Shown: piece by piece, positions 55,554 through 63,668 of the stretch
Numbering within the stretch: the first letter of the stretch is position 1
Layout of the letters: each line of letters opens with the position of its first letter
DNA from: Clostridiales bacterium oral taxon 876 str. F0540
Lineage (GTDB): Bacteria > Bacillota > Clostridia > Clostridiales > Clostridiaceae
Assembly (NCBI GenBank): GCA_000466585.1
Contig: KE993508.1
Location: 394,811-458,810, forward strand
Direction: 5' to 3'
DNA: 64,000 nt
The notes under the pieces: model-generated
Told to the model about the DNA's origin: nothing
Database searches by the model: none
The model's input: only the letters and a program-made list of their open reading frames with translations
Position numbers and translations under genes: made by a program

Positions 55554-56417
55554 ATGTTAGTTTCAGCAAAAGAGATGTTAATCAAGGCTAGAGATGGTAA
55601 ATATGCTGTTGGTCAATTTAATATCAATAACTTAGAATGGACAAAAGCAATATTATTAACTGCTCAAGAAAACAATTCACCAGTAATTTTAGGAGTATCT
55701 GAAGGTGCTGGTAAATATATGGGTGGATATCATGCTGTTGTAGGAATGGTAAAAGGCTTAATTCAAGACTTAAACATAACTGTTCCTGTTGCAATTCATT
55801 TAGATCACGGTTCATATGAAGGAGTTTTCAAAACAATTGAAGCTGGCTTCTCATCTGTTATGTTCGACGGTTCTCACTATCCAATAGCAGAAAACATAGA
55901 AAAGACAAAAGAAATAGTTAGAATAGCTAATGAAAAAGGTTTATCTGTTGAAGCAGAAGTTGGTTCAATCGGTGGAGAAGAAGATGGTGTTGTAGGAGCA
56001 GGTGAAATTGCTGATCCATCTGAATGCAAGCAAATTGCTGACTTAGGAGTTACAATGCTTGCTGCTGGTATAGGAAATATTCATGGAAAATATCCTGCAA
56101 ACTGGAAGGGCTTAGATTTTGATACTTTAGCTAAAATTAAGGACGCTGTTGGAGATATGCCTTTAGTTCTACACGGTGGTACCGGAATCCCTGCAGACAT
56201 GATTCAAAAGGCTATTTCACTAGGAGTTGCTAAGATAAACGTTAATACAGAATGTCAATTAGCATTTGCAGAAGCTACTCGTAAATATATCGAATCAGGA
56301 AAAGATCTTCAAGGAAAAGGCTTTGACCCACGTAAGCTTTTAGCACCTGGATTTGAAGCTATAAAAGCTACTGTTAAAGAAAAGATGGAACTATTTGGTT
56401 CAGTAAACAAAGCTTAA
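55554..56417 (+). CDS. fba: class II fructose-bisphosphate aldolase
   Basis: 287 residues with the zinc-dependent class II aldolase motifs: GQFNINNLEW, PVAIHLDHGSYEG (catalytic Asp and zinc His), VEAEVGSIGGEEDGV, GIGNIHGKYP (zinc His), VLHGGTGIP and KINVNTECQ. It cleaves fructose-1,6-bisphosphate to triose phosphates in glycolysis. I chose the ATG at 55554 with TGGAGGTAG upstream; the ATGs seven and five codons earlier lack a site. Third-position use is strongly biased to A/T, and frequent GTT/GCT/GGT codons suggest high expression. Monocistronic. Confidence 0.95.
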   Translation: MLVSAKEMLIKARDGKYAVGQFNINNLEWTKAILLTAQENNSPVILGVSEGAGKYMGGYHAVVGMVKGLIQDLNITVPVAIHLDHGSYEGVFKTIEAGFSSVMFDGSHYPIAENIEKTKEIVRIANEKGLSVEAEVGSIGGEEDGVVGAGEIADPSECKQIADLGVTMLAAGIGNIHGKYPANWKGLDFDTLAKIKDAVGDMPLVLHGGTGIPADMIQKAISLGVAKINVNTECQLAFAEATRKYIESGKDLQGKGFDPRKLLAPGFEAIKATVKEKMELFGSVNKA

Positions 56418-56433
56418 TATCTAGAACATAAGC

Positions 56434-56466
56434 AAAAGGAGTGCACTTTTAGTTGCACTCCTTTTA
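56434..56466. terminator. bidirectional terminator
   Basis: AAAAGGAGTGCA and TGCACTCCTTTT arms around an 8-nt loop with T-run on the fba side; it ends at the stop codon of the convergent gene. Confidence 0.9.
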
Positions 56467-56919
56467 TTTTTTCAATGCCTTTGCTTTTCCTACAGTACCC
56501 CCAAGCTTTTCCCAAAGATAATTATGTTCCTCAACAGCATTATTAAAATTACCTGTTTTCCAGTTATGAAGCATTGTAAGCAGCTTTTCCTTATCACTGA
56601 AGCTAGACTTCATAACCTCCATTATTACCTTATTAAGTCTTTCCTCATTGATTTCATCTTCTCCCCATACTTCATCAGCTATAATTTTTGTATTTGCCAT
56701 TCTATGCATATCATCATATACTTCCTTTTCAGCTCTTACTGCTACAGGATTATCCTTTTCAGAAGTATTATACTCAAAGCCCTTATCTGTAACCTTAATT
56801 GTTTCTTTAAATACATCATCACTAATATTCTTTGGTTTCCAAAGCACAGTTATAGCTATAACTATTGAACATAATATTACAATAATAGCTGACAAAATCT
56901 TGATAAACTTTTTTTTCAT
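56464..56919 (-). CDS. membrane-anchored DUF6241-type protein
   Basis: 151 residues. One N-terminal membrane segment (~5-27) anchors an extracellular domain of ~120 residues rich in helices, with KEVYDDMHRMANTKIIADEVWG and LTMLHNWKTGNFNNAVEEHNYLWEKLGG. The latter matches the DUF6241 family known from Bacillus, of unknown function. I chose the ATG at 56919 (GGGGGGAACAGG directly upstream, signal-anchor next) over a start 23 codons earlier. Confidence 0.78.
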   Translation of the reverse strand: MKKKFIKILSAIIVILCSIVIAITVLWKPKNISDDVFKETIKVTDKGFEYNTSEKDNPVAVRAEKEVYDDMHRMANTKIIADEVWGEDEINEERLNKVIMEVMKSSFSDKEKLLTMLHNWKTGNFNNAVEEHNYLWEKLGGTVGKAKALKK

Positions 56920-57110
56920 CCTGTTCCCCCCATAACCCATTTGCTGCATTAACTCAATTATACAACTTTTGGAATATTTTTGAAACACATAATTTAAAAT
57001 TCAAATTTAGCAACATCAGGCTTTCATTTTATAAAAATTTTTTATATCGTATTGCAAAACAAACTATATCGTAATATATTAATATAAAGATACTTGTAGG
57101 AGGGATATTA

Positions 57111-57449
57111 ATGAAAAAAGTTGTTATGTATACATCAAGTACTTGACCACACTGTACTACTGCGAAGATGTATCTTCGAGAAAAAGGTATAAGCTATGAG
57201 GAGAAAAATATCAGTATAGATACTTCAGCCAGAACTGAACTAATGAGAAGAGGAATTAGAGGAGTTCCTGCCTTTATAATTGGGGATGATGTGGTTGTGG
57301 GACTAGATACTGACAAAATAGAAAATTTAATTGATTATAGAGTTGTCAATTGTCCAAAATGCCCTAAAAGGCTTAGAGTGCCGAAAAATAAGGGAAAAAT
57401 TACTGTAACGTGTCCTAATTGTTCAAATGAATTTAAAATGAACAGCTAG
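57111..57449 (+). CDS. glutaredoxin-like selenoprotein with C-terminal zinc ribbon
   Basis: AGGAGGGATATTA precedes ATG 57111. The frame reads KKVVMYTSST, then TGA (57144-57146), then PHCTTAKMYLREKG. The TGA occupies the first cysteine position of the glutaredoxin/NrdH CxxC active site, giving a U-x-x-C motif. The remaining thioredoxin fold is complete (YEEKNISID, GIRGVPAFIIGDDVVVGLD, the cis-Pro loop). After ~residue 78 a zinc-ribbon-like tail follows with CPKCPKRLR...CPNCSNEF. A SECIS-like hairpin lies at the right distance after the TGA. Selenocysteine glutaredoxins are known in clostridia. A nonsense mutation in a pseudogene is the alternative, unlikely given the position and intact downstream frame. 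Ordinary gene calling would start at 57168 and lose the active site. Confidence 0.85.
57147..57180 (+). promoter_or_regulatory. SECIS-like hairpin within the coding sequence
   Basis: A perfect stem CGAAGA/TCTTCG with a TGTA loop at 57063+100 (57163-57178) places the loop GU 24-25 nt after the T of the TGA codon. Bacterial SECIS elements have a short stem with a G/U-containing loop in this position, bound by SelB. Confidence 0.65.
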
Positions 57450-57460
57450 ACATAATGCAA

Positions 57461-57617
57461 AACTGCTCTTAAAACACTATAAACCTTCCACATGTTATTT
57501 GAATTCTTAGAGACTTTAGCTGAACAAACAACACTTATAATTAAAGTCACATTTATGCTAAGCCAGATATTCAATTTACTGAAATAACACGCAATTTTTA
57601 GCTGTTTTAAGCGCAGT
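57461..57617. repeat. long imperfect inverted repeat with internal hairpin
   Basis: Outer arms ACTGCTCTTAAAAC (57462-57475) and GTTTTAAGCGCAGT (57604-57617) pair at 13 of 14 positions. Further in, TGTTATTT-containing segments pair imperfectly, and a central hairpin has GACTTTA/TAAAGTC arms. No reading frame. Resembles the element at 48503-48644 in outer-arm sequence and size. Confidence 0.5.
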
Positions 57618-57639
57618 CCATCATAAAATAGATAATTTG

Positions 57640-58158
57640 TTATAGTATATAAACCTCTTTAAGCATACCTTTCAGCACCAGTAAAAATTCCTTTAGTCTA
57701 TTACCTTCTTCAACATTTTTAACTTCAATTTCCTTAAAGGTATAATATAAAATTTCTCTCAGTACTATATCTACATTGCTTTTATCAACACTAAGTATCT
57801 CATCAAAGAAATACTGCTGAACCATATCCGGAGCTTTTAAAAATATCTCCTGCCATAATTTTGTACATTTATCTTCTGATACCTCAAGCAATAATTTCAA
57901 AGTTTTTTCAGACTTTTTAAGCTTTTTAAGAATTTTATTTAGTTTCTTATCTTCTATATTGCTATTTATAACTGCTTCAAATAAGCAAATAGATTTTGAT
58001 ATCTTTGATAATAAAAATGCTATATCTATATATTCTCTCGTTATCGAGCTTGTTTTTAATATTATGTTATTAGTTTGAATAAAAACATTGTCCTTCTCGA
58101 TGAGCTGTTTATGCTCTTTTGCTAACATATACTGCCTGTCGTAAAGTGCAAGTTCCAT
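57640..58158 (-). CDS. hypothetical helical protein, 172 residues
   Basis: Not recognised. Entirely helical by appearance, Lys/Glu/Leu/Ile-rich, with a coiled-coil-prone middle (LNKILKKLKKSEKTLKLLLE) and a single Cys pair far apart. No signal peptide or membrane segment. I chose the ATG at 58158 because AGAGG lies eight bases upstream; the GTG three codons earlier overlaps that site. It lies downstream of the chemoreceptor gene on the same strand, separated by a terminator, so a shared role is not shown. Confidence 0.7.
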   Translation of the reverse strand: MELALYDRQYMLAKEHKQLIEKDNVFIQTNNIILKTSSITREYIDIAFLLSKISKSICLFEAVINSNIEDKKLNKILKKLKKSEKTLKLLLEVSEDKCTKLWQEIFLKAPDMVQQYFFDEILSVDKSNVDIVLREILYYTFKEIEVKNVEEGNRLKEFLLVLKGMLKEVYIL

Positions 58159-58228
58159 AATATTCACCTCTTATATTCTTTATAAAAATATAATAACACA
58201 AACAAATGTTCGTGTCAATATTTTTATA

Positions 58229-58259
58229 TAAAAAAGGATCCAGCATATTGCTGAATCCT
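58229..58259 (-). terminator. terminator of the chemoreceptor gene
   Basis: AGGATtCAGCA-type arms (one mismatch) around a 3-nt loop, followed by TTTTTT on the minus strand. Confidence 0.85.
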
Positions 58260-58275
58260 CTGTTTTGATATTATT

Positions 58276-59988
58276 TTAGATTTTGAAGCCTTGTACAATT
58301 TCGCTTAATCTTTGAGCCATTTCAGCTTGAGCCTGAGCTGTATTTGCTACTTGCTCCATACCAATAGCAGCTTCATTAACACCTGATTTTATACTATCTG
58401 AATTTTGGTTTGTCTTTTGAGCCTGCTGTGCCATTTCATCAATAGCATTACTTACTTGGTCCATTGTTGCATTTATTTCGCTGGACATTGAAGCTATATT
58501 ATCTGAAATTTTTGCAAAGTACTCCGCATCGCTGTAATAATCATTTCCTATCTCTATAAACTTATTAAACTGAGGGTTTATATCTTCTTTTATAAAAGTC
58601 AAAACCTCATTGCTATTTTGTCTAAGCTCAGAAACTGCTTCCCTTACTTCCTCTATAGTTTTATGAATTTGAACCACTGCCTCAGAAGACATTTCAGCCA
58701 GCTTTCTGACTTCTTCAGCTACAACTGCAAAACCTTTTCCCTGTTCCCCTGCTCTTGCTGCTTCTATAGCAGCGTTAAGAGCTAAAAGATTTGTCTGAGC
58801 AGCTATTCCGGATATAGTATCTGCCATAACCTTTATATTTTCAACTACTTCAGCCCTCTTAAGCGCTTGCTGAATCTTTACTTCCTTTTCTGAATTTATA
58901 CTCTTAATTCTCTCAAAGGAACGATTACTATTATCTTTAATCTCAATCGCTTTATCCTTTATAATTTCTACTCTTTTACTTCCTTCCAAAGCCTGCTCCG
59001 AAAGAACCTGTATACTGCTGTTTACCTCTTCAGTACTTGCAGAAACTTCTTCTGTACCGGCACTTGCTTCTTGAGCTGCTAAAGCTATTCCTTCAGTATC
59101 TTTATTAATGTCTTCAAGTTTAGCCGCCATTTCTTCTACAGTTGCAGATAACTCTTCACTACCTGCTCCTAAATCCTGAACAGAATTTATAACTTCGCTA
59201 ATAACAAGCCCGACTTGTTTTTGTGCAGCATTTAGAGCTCGTCCTATTTGCCCGAATTCGTCCTTTCTAGTAAGTGAAATAGAAGTTGAAAAATCGGAGT
59301 TTTTTAATCTCTCAGCAAAATCTCCTATTTTATTGAGTGGATTTATAATATTCCTAATAACAAGCAATGAAATAATAATTCCTATTACAACTGCTGCTAT
59401 TACAGTTAATGCAAATATAATTACGGTTTTTCTAGAATTAATCTCATTTTCGTTTATGACTTTTTGAGCATCAGTTACATTATATTCTGCCAATTGCTTT
59501 AGATTTTTTTGAAAGCTCTCTACTGTTCCGCTTAACGCCTCAAATTTATCTAGAGCTTCTTTTTGTTTTCCGTCTAAAGCAAGCTTTAACACTTCTTGTC
59601 TTCCATCTCTATACTTAGCTAAGTCGCCTTCAACTGCAGGAATTAATTCTTTTTCAAATTTGTCTAAATCTGAGCTTTTATATTTTGAGAAGTTATCATC
59701 ATATTTTTTAGCTCTATCGCTTATATCTTTTATCTTTATTTCTTGTTTATCCTTTTCCCCTGCATGAAGTATAATATAATTTATATCTGCTTCTATTGCT
59801 CTTGCCTGATTTCTATTGTCATTAAGATACTCTACTGAAAGGAGATTATTGTTGTATAATGACTTAATCTCTTTGTTGCTATCATACATATTTTTATAAC
59901 CAATACCTGCAACCACTAAAATCATAACAAGCATTGTCAATGCTAAAGTAAATATTTTTGTTCTAACCTTTAAATTTTTAAATTCCAT
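58276..59988 (-). CDS. transmembrane methyl-accepting chemotaxis protein
   Basis: 570 residues. Membrane helices at ~10-32 and ~190-213 enclose a four-helix-bundle ligand-binding domain (4HB_MCP type, with YLNDNRNQARAIEADINY). HAMP follows (~214-265, NPLNKIGDFAERLKNSDF), then the cytoplasmic methyl-accepting coiled coil with the conserved tip QTNLLALNAAIEAARAGEQG (~residue 409). Ligand unknown; the 4HB class often senses amino or organic acids. It signals through CheA/CheW to the flagellar motor or other targets. I chose the ATG at 59988 directly behind GGAGGCGAAA; the GTG five codons earlier includes that site. No che genes adjoin. Confidence 0.93.
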   Translation of the reverse strand: MEFKNLKVRTKIFTLALTMLVMILVVAGIGYKNMYDSNKEIKSLYNNNLLSVEYLNDNRNQARAIEADINYIILHAGEKDKQEIKIKDISDRAKKYDDNFSKYKSSDLDKFEKELIPAVEGDLAKYRDGRQEVLKLALDGKQKEALDKFEALSGTVESFQKNLKQLAEYNVTDAQKVINENEINSRKTVIIFALTVIAAVVIGIIISLLVIRNIINPLNKIGDFAERLKNSDFSTSISLTRKDEFGQIGRALNAAQKQVGLVISEVINSVQDLGAGSEELSATVEEMAAKLEDINKDTEGIALAAQEASAGTEEVSASTEEVNSSIQVLSEQALEGSKRVEIIKDKAIEIKDNSNRSFERIKSINSEKEVKIQQALKRAEVVENIKVMADTISGIAAQTNLLALNAAIEAARAGEQGKGFAVVAEEVRKLAEMSSEAVVQIHKTIEEVREAVSELRQNSNEVLTFIKEDINPQFNKFIEIGNDYYSDAEYFAKISDNIASMSSEINATMDQVSNAIDEMAQQAQKTNQNSDSIKSGVNEAAIGMEQVANTAQAQAEMAQRLSEIVQGFKI

Positions 59989-60119
59989 TTTCGCCTCCTG
60001 CACTTATAAGTCATTTATTATATTATACAGTATAGATTATATGTGTTTCAACAAAATTCTATCTTTTTCAACATTTATTTCGATGACTCTAAGTCTTTTC
60101 TTTACCTAAACTAATGAAC

Positions 60120-60148
60120 AAAAATAAAACCTGGTATATAACCAGGTA
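60120..60148 (-). terminator. terminator of the ribD-ribBA unit
   Basis: ACCTGGT and ACCAGGT arms around a 5-nt loop, then TTTTATTTTT on the minus strand, three bases past the ribBA stop. Confidence 0.85.
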
Positions 60149-60150
60149 TA

Positions 60151-61311
60151 TTAATACATATGGCCCATTTTTTCCTTTTTAGTCTTAAAATATCTAGCGT
60201 TATATACATTAGAATCCATCACTAGAGGAACTCTTTCAACTATTTCAATTCCGTGTCCTTTAAGACCAATTATTTTCTTTGGATTATTAGTTAAAAGTCT
60301 AACCTTGCGTACATTAAGATTGCTTAGTATTTGAGCACCTATGCCATAGTCTCTCATATCTGATGGAAAGCCTAATGCTAAGTTTGCTTCTTCTGTATCT
60401 AAGCCTTCCTCCTGAAGCTTGTAAGCCTTAATTTTATTTATAAGGCCTATTCCTCTTCCTTCCTGCCTTAAATATAAAAGTACACCCTTTCCTTCCTTCT
60501 CAATAGCAGCCAGAGCAGCTGCCAATTGTTCTCCGCAATCGCACTTTAAGGAATGAAAAGCGTCTCCTGTAAGACACTCAGAATGAACTCTTACGAGCAC
60601 CTCATCATTAATGTCAATATCACCTTTAACCAACGCCACGTGATGCTCCCCATTTAGTTTATTTATAAAGCCAACCATCTTAAAATTGCCATATTCAGTT
60701 GGGAGATTTGCTTCTGCTTCTCTTGAAATATAGCATTCTTTTTCTCTTCTAAAAGCAATCAAGTCTTCAATAGAAATAATTTTGATAGCATTTTTTTTCG
60801 AGAATTCTAAAAGCTCCGAAAGCCTTGAAATATCGCCTTCTTCATTTAAAATTTCAGAAATAACTGCTGAAGGATATAGACCAGCAAGTACAGCCATATC
60901 TACTGCTGCTTCAGCATTCCCTGCTTTTTTAAGCACTCCGCCTCTTAAAGCTTTAACAGGAAAAATATGACCGGGCGCTCTAAAACTGCTCCCGTCTCTT
61001 CCATCATCAATTAACATTTTAATGGTAAGAGCTCTGTCTTCTGCTGATACGCCTTTCCCTATTTCAACATAATCCAATGATAAAGCTGAAGTTGTTTCTT
61101 TAGGAAGCTTTAAAGCATCTAGTCTTTCCTCAGTCAAGACAGCTTGTATAAAGCCCGCTCCCATTCTCATCATAAAAGCTATGGATTCCTTCGAGGCATA
61201 TTCTGATGCCATTACAAAGACTCCTCCATTATCTTTATTCTCATCGTCTACAACAATTATAGCTTTTCCACTTTTAATATCTTTTACAGCATCCTCTATT
61301 TTTGAAAACAT
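60151..61311 (-). CDS. RibBA homologue: intact GTP cyclohydrolase II, degenerate DHBP synthase domain
   Basis: 386 residues, normal RibBA length. The C-terminal half (~205-386) has complete GTP cyclohydrolase II motifs: zinc cysteines in HSECLTGDAFHSLKCDCG (~245-258), LRQEGRGIGL (~284), and GFPSDMRDYGIGAQIL. The N-terminal half keeps the RibB fold but lacks its signature residues: the canonical DDEDRENEGD reads DDENKDNGGV, the THG position reads RMGAG, HTEA reads NAEA, and the conserved Cys before the EIxNEDG motif is Ser. The domain is therefore predicted inactive for making 3,4-dihydroxybutanone phosphate. It forms an operon with ribD (18-bp gap, AGGAGG site). The product probably converts GTP to the diamino-ribosylamino-pyrimidinone phosphate, not necessarily for riboflavin. 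Confidence 0.9.
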   Translation of the reverse strand: MFSKIEDAVKDIKSGKAIIVVDDENKDNGGVFVMASEYASKESIAFMMRMGAGFIQAVLTEERLDALKLPKETTSALSLDYVEIGKGVSAEDRALTIKMLIDDGRDGSSFRAPGHIFPVKALRGGVLKKAGNAEAAVDMAVLAGLYPSAVISEILNEEGDISRLSELLEFSKKNAIKIISIEDLIAFRREKECYISREAEANLPTEYGNFKMVGFINKLNGEHHVALVKGDIDINDEVLVRVHSECLTGDAFHSLKCDCGEQLAAALAAIEKEGKGVLLYLRQEGRGIGLINKIKAYKLQEEGLDTEEANLALGFPSDMRDYGIGAQILSNLNVRKVRLLTNNPKKIIGLKGHGIEIVERVPLVMDSNVYNARYFKTKKEKMGHMY

Positions 61312-61329
61312 ATAATTTTCCTCCTAATT

Positions 61330-62421
61330 TTAATCTATATAACCTTTAAATATTACATCGGTGCCTATTATTTCATGCTTCACTCTATTAAGAACAATAG
61401 CATCGCTCATTCTTTCGATTCCAACACCTCCAACAGGTGTTACTGCCTTTCTCCCTCCTATTATCTTCGGTGCAACAGCTGCATATACCTTACTAACAAC
61501 CTTACTTTCAAAGGCGGAAGCAAGAACTTCACTGCCTCCTTCTATATAAAGTGAATCTACTCCTTTTTTACCCAGTGCCTTTACTATTTCTTTAAAGTCC
61601 AGCCTTCCTGATTTTTCTTCCAATTTAATAATATCTACACCTTTTTTTAAAATAAAGTCTTCCTTTTCCTTTGGGATTAACTCGGAAGCAATAACAAGAG
61701 TTTTAGTCTTGCTATCAACTCTTAATACCTTAGCCTCTTCTGGCAAATTGCCATACTTCGAAAGTATGACCCTCAATGGATTTGATATTTCAACACCTTC
61801 CAATCTAGTGGTCAAAAGCGGATCATCCATCCTAACAGTATTTTCGCCTACCATTATTGCGGCTACTCTTTGTCTTAAGTGGTGTACAAATTTAAGACTT
61901 TCCTCTGAGCTTATCCATTTTGAATCACCAGTCCGGCTTGCAAGCTTTCCATCCAAAGTCATTGCCCATTTTGTAAATACGAAGGGCAGCTTTTTTGTAA
62001 TATAATGCCTATAAATCTCATTAAGCTCCTCACACTCTTCCTGCAAAACTCCGTTAACTACTTCTATACCTTTTGCTCTCATGATTTCACTAAAGTTTAA
62101 AGCTTTCTCTGGATTTGGATCCATCATTCCTAAATAAATCTTTCTTATTCCGCTGTTACTAATTATTTCTATAGATTTATTAATGTCTTCACTATTCTTA
62201 AAGGGCTCTATATTCAAATATATTTCTGCGCCCTCTAACCCTTCTGAGGAATTCTTAACCGCTTCTACTTCAGCTGAGTTTTCATTGTAAGCACTATAAT
62301 AACCTTCTCCAATTATCCTATCTCCCTTAACAATAACCGCTCCTGACAAAGGGTGTGGATTCACAAAGCCTGATCCCTTCATAGCAAGTTCAATTGACTT
62401 ATACATAAACTTTTCTTTCAT
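61330..62421 (-). CDS. RibD homologue: reductase domain intact, deaminase zinc site lost
   Basis: 363 residues. The N-terminal cytidine-deaminase-like half (~1-145) aligns with RibD, but all three zinc ligands are gone: the HAE motif reads SAE, the EPC cysteine is Phe (NIEPFKNSEDI), and the PPC cysteine is absent. The C-terminal reductase half is well conserved: KWAMTLDGKLASRTGDSKWISS, VGENTVRMDDPLLTTRL, YIEGGSEVLASAF and APKIIGG. Only NADPH-dependent reduction of the ribosylamino side chain is expected. GAGGAAAAATT precedes the ATG. A promoter lies ~65 bp upstream; the leader is too short for an FMN riboswitch. It is cotranscribed with the RibBA homologue, and no ribE or ribH follows. Confidence 0.9.
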   Translation of the reverse strand: MKEKFMYKSIELAMKGSGFVNPHPLSGAVIVKGDRIIGEGYYSAYNENSAEVEAVKNSSEGLEGAEIYLNIEPFKNSEDINKSIEIISNSGIRKIYLGMMDPNPEKALNFSEIMRAKGIEVVNGVLQEECEELNEIYRHYITKKLPFVFTKWAMTLDGKLASRTGDSKWISSEESLKFVHHLRQRVAAIMVGENTVRMDDPLLTTRLEGVEISNPLRVILSKYGNLPEEAKVLRVDSKTKTLVIASELIPKEKEDFILKKGVDIIKLEEKSGRLDFKEIVKALGKKGVDSLYIEGGSEVLASAFESKVVSKVYAAVAPKIIGGRKAVTPVGGVGIERMSDAIVLNRVKHEIIGTDVIFKGYID

Positions 62422-62483
62422 AATTTTTCCTCACAGTCAAACAACTACCAATTAGCTAAAATTAAATTTTCTTTTATATTTTA

Positions 62484-62512
62484 AATTTATCACAGGCTTA
62501 TGTACAGGTCAA
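62484..62512 (-). promoter_or_regulatory. promoter of the ribD-ribBA unit
   Basis: On the minus strand TTGACC (62507-62512), 17 bp, TAAATT (62484-62489). The spacer contains a CCTGT direct repeat spaced 13 bp. The start is expected ~55 nt before the ribD ATG. Confidence 0.6.
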
Positions 62513-62518
62513 TATTAA

Positions 62519-63508
62519 TTAATAATTATTATCCATCATCAACTCTTTATAGTTTCCTGAAAATTCTATACCTGCACAATTACAGCTGTCATTTAAGATT
62601 ATTTCATTACTTTTCTTATCATATAAGATTACTTCAAGCCTTCCTTGCAATGTTTCACGTGCTATTGGAACCATCTTGTCTTCTCTTGGTGCAAACAAGT
62701 TCATAAAGTTCTTTTCCTCATATATGCCTCTAAGCTTAAGAATGCAATCTTTTTTATGAGCTTCCAGAATTATTGATTCGTCATCAAACTTTATAGAAAT
62801 TTTGCTCTTATTAATAGTAGTAAACTTATAAAATTTATTATTTGCATTTATTCCTATAAGAAAGCCTGTAAAACTTGTGAAAGGCATCGGAACATGACCT
62901 ATCGAAGCTGTAACAGCTCCATGAGAACTATTGAATGAATTACCTTGAACCCAAATATATGAATAAGGAAAAGCTTTTCCCCAATTTTTTTCAATATAGA
63001 CCTTTCCCCCGGTGAAGTCTATATTTTCCCCATTAATATCAAGGCTTCCTTTTATATATCCGTCAATAGCGCAAACCTGACTGTAACACTGCATAAAGGA
63101 CAAATAATTATAAAAGCCCATACTGCCTGGATTAATCAATGTATCAGGCCATTTAATAATATTATTAAACTCCAAATTTCCCATTATTTTTATTTCTTGT
63201 TCATTTATATTTATATTTATTCTATTAAGCGAAAAATGATTATTTTCTACGCTAACATCAAATTTACTGCTGCTTGCTTTGAAATCACTTCTTTTAAAGG
63301 TTAAATATTTAAAGTTGCTCTCATAACCATTGAGTACCTGTATAAAACTGTGAGAGCATTCCTTCTTATTTGAAAGAAATATTCCCGGTATAAAACAATA
63401 TGTAATATTTCTATGGGGATGTACTATCTTAAAATACCATCCCTCAAAAAAGTTATAATCTTTATTTCTTCCATGATAAATATCTGGATTTCTTGTTAGC
63501 TTAAACAA
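62519..63508 (-). CDS. tocopherol cyclase-like (VTE1-type) protein
   Basis: 329 residues resembling the tocopherol-cyclase family (PF14249). FFEGWYFKIVHP near the N-terminus, NPGSMGFYNYLSFMQCYSQV in the middle, and GGKVYIEKNWGKAFPYSYIW are family signatures; the fold is a lipocalin-like beta barrel. Anaerobic Firmicutes make no tocopherol, so the substrate is unknown; a hydrophobic or prenylated cofactor is one possibility. The start is TTG with AAAGGAG seven bases upstream. It precedes the ribD homologue on the same strand by ~100 bp, a gap that contains a separate promoter. No signal peptide. Confidence 0.82.
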   Translation of the reverse strand: MFKLTRNPDIYHGRNKDYNFFEGWYFKIVHPHRNITYCFIPGIFLSNKKECSHSFIQVLNGYESNFKYLTFKRSDFKASSSKFDVSVENNHFSLNRINININEQEIKIMGNLEFNNIIKWPDTLINPGSMGFYNYLSFMQCYSQVCAIDGYIKGSLDINGENIDFTGGKVYIEKNWGKAFPYSYIWVQGNSFNSSHGAVTASIGHVPMPFTSFTGFLIGINANNKFYKFTTINKSKISIKFDDESIILEAHKKDCILKLRGIYEEKNFMNLFAPREDKMVPIARETLQGRLEVILYDKKSNEIILNDSCNCAGIEFSGNYKELMMDNNY

Positions 63509-63539
63509 TAAAACACTCCTTTCAAATGCTCAAAACTAT

Positions 63540-63606
63540 AAGGCAAAATCCTATTCAGAACTTTAATCTTCAATTTCTAAATAAATATTGTCTATTATTT
63601 TGCCTT
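63540..63606. repeat. inverted repeat upstream of the tocopherol cyclase-like gene
   Basis: Perfect 10-bp arms AAGGCAAAAT (63540-63549) and ATTTTGCCTT (63597-63606) separated by 47 nt, in the presumed 5' leader or promoter region. Confidence 0.5.
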
Positions 63607-63648
63607 TTTATCTTTGTTATATGCCTTTTAATAAAACAAAAAATGTAG

Positions 63649-63668
63649 TTTTATTACTTGTAATAAAA
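63649..63668. promoter_or_regulatory. 20-bp palindrome before the RNA candidate
   Basis: TTTTATTAC-TT-GTAATAAAA is a perfect inverted repeat ending where the RNA candidate begins; operator or part of the promoter. Confidence 0.45.

Noticed and set aside
57144..57146. TGA as a nonsense mutation making the glutaredoxin gene a pseudogene
   Set aside because: It falls exactly on the active-site cysteine codon, the frame continues intact, and a SECIS-like hairpin follows.
62422..62518. FMN riboswitch upstream of ribD
   Set aside because: The interval is under 100 bp and filled by a promoter; the conserved RFN elements are absent.
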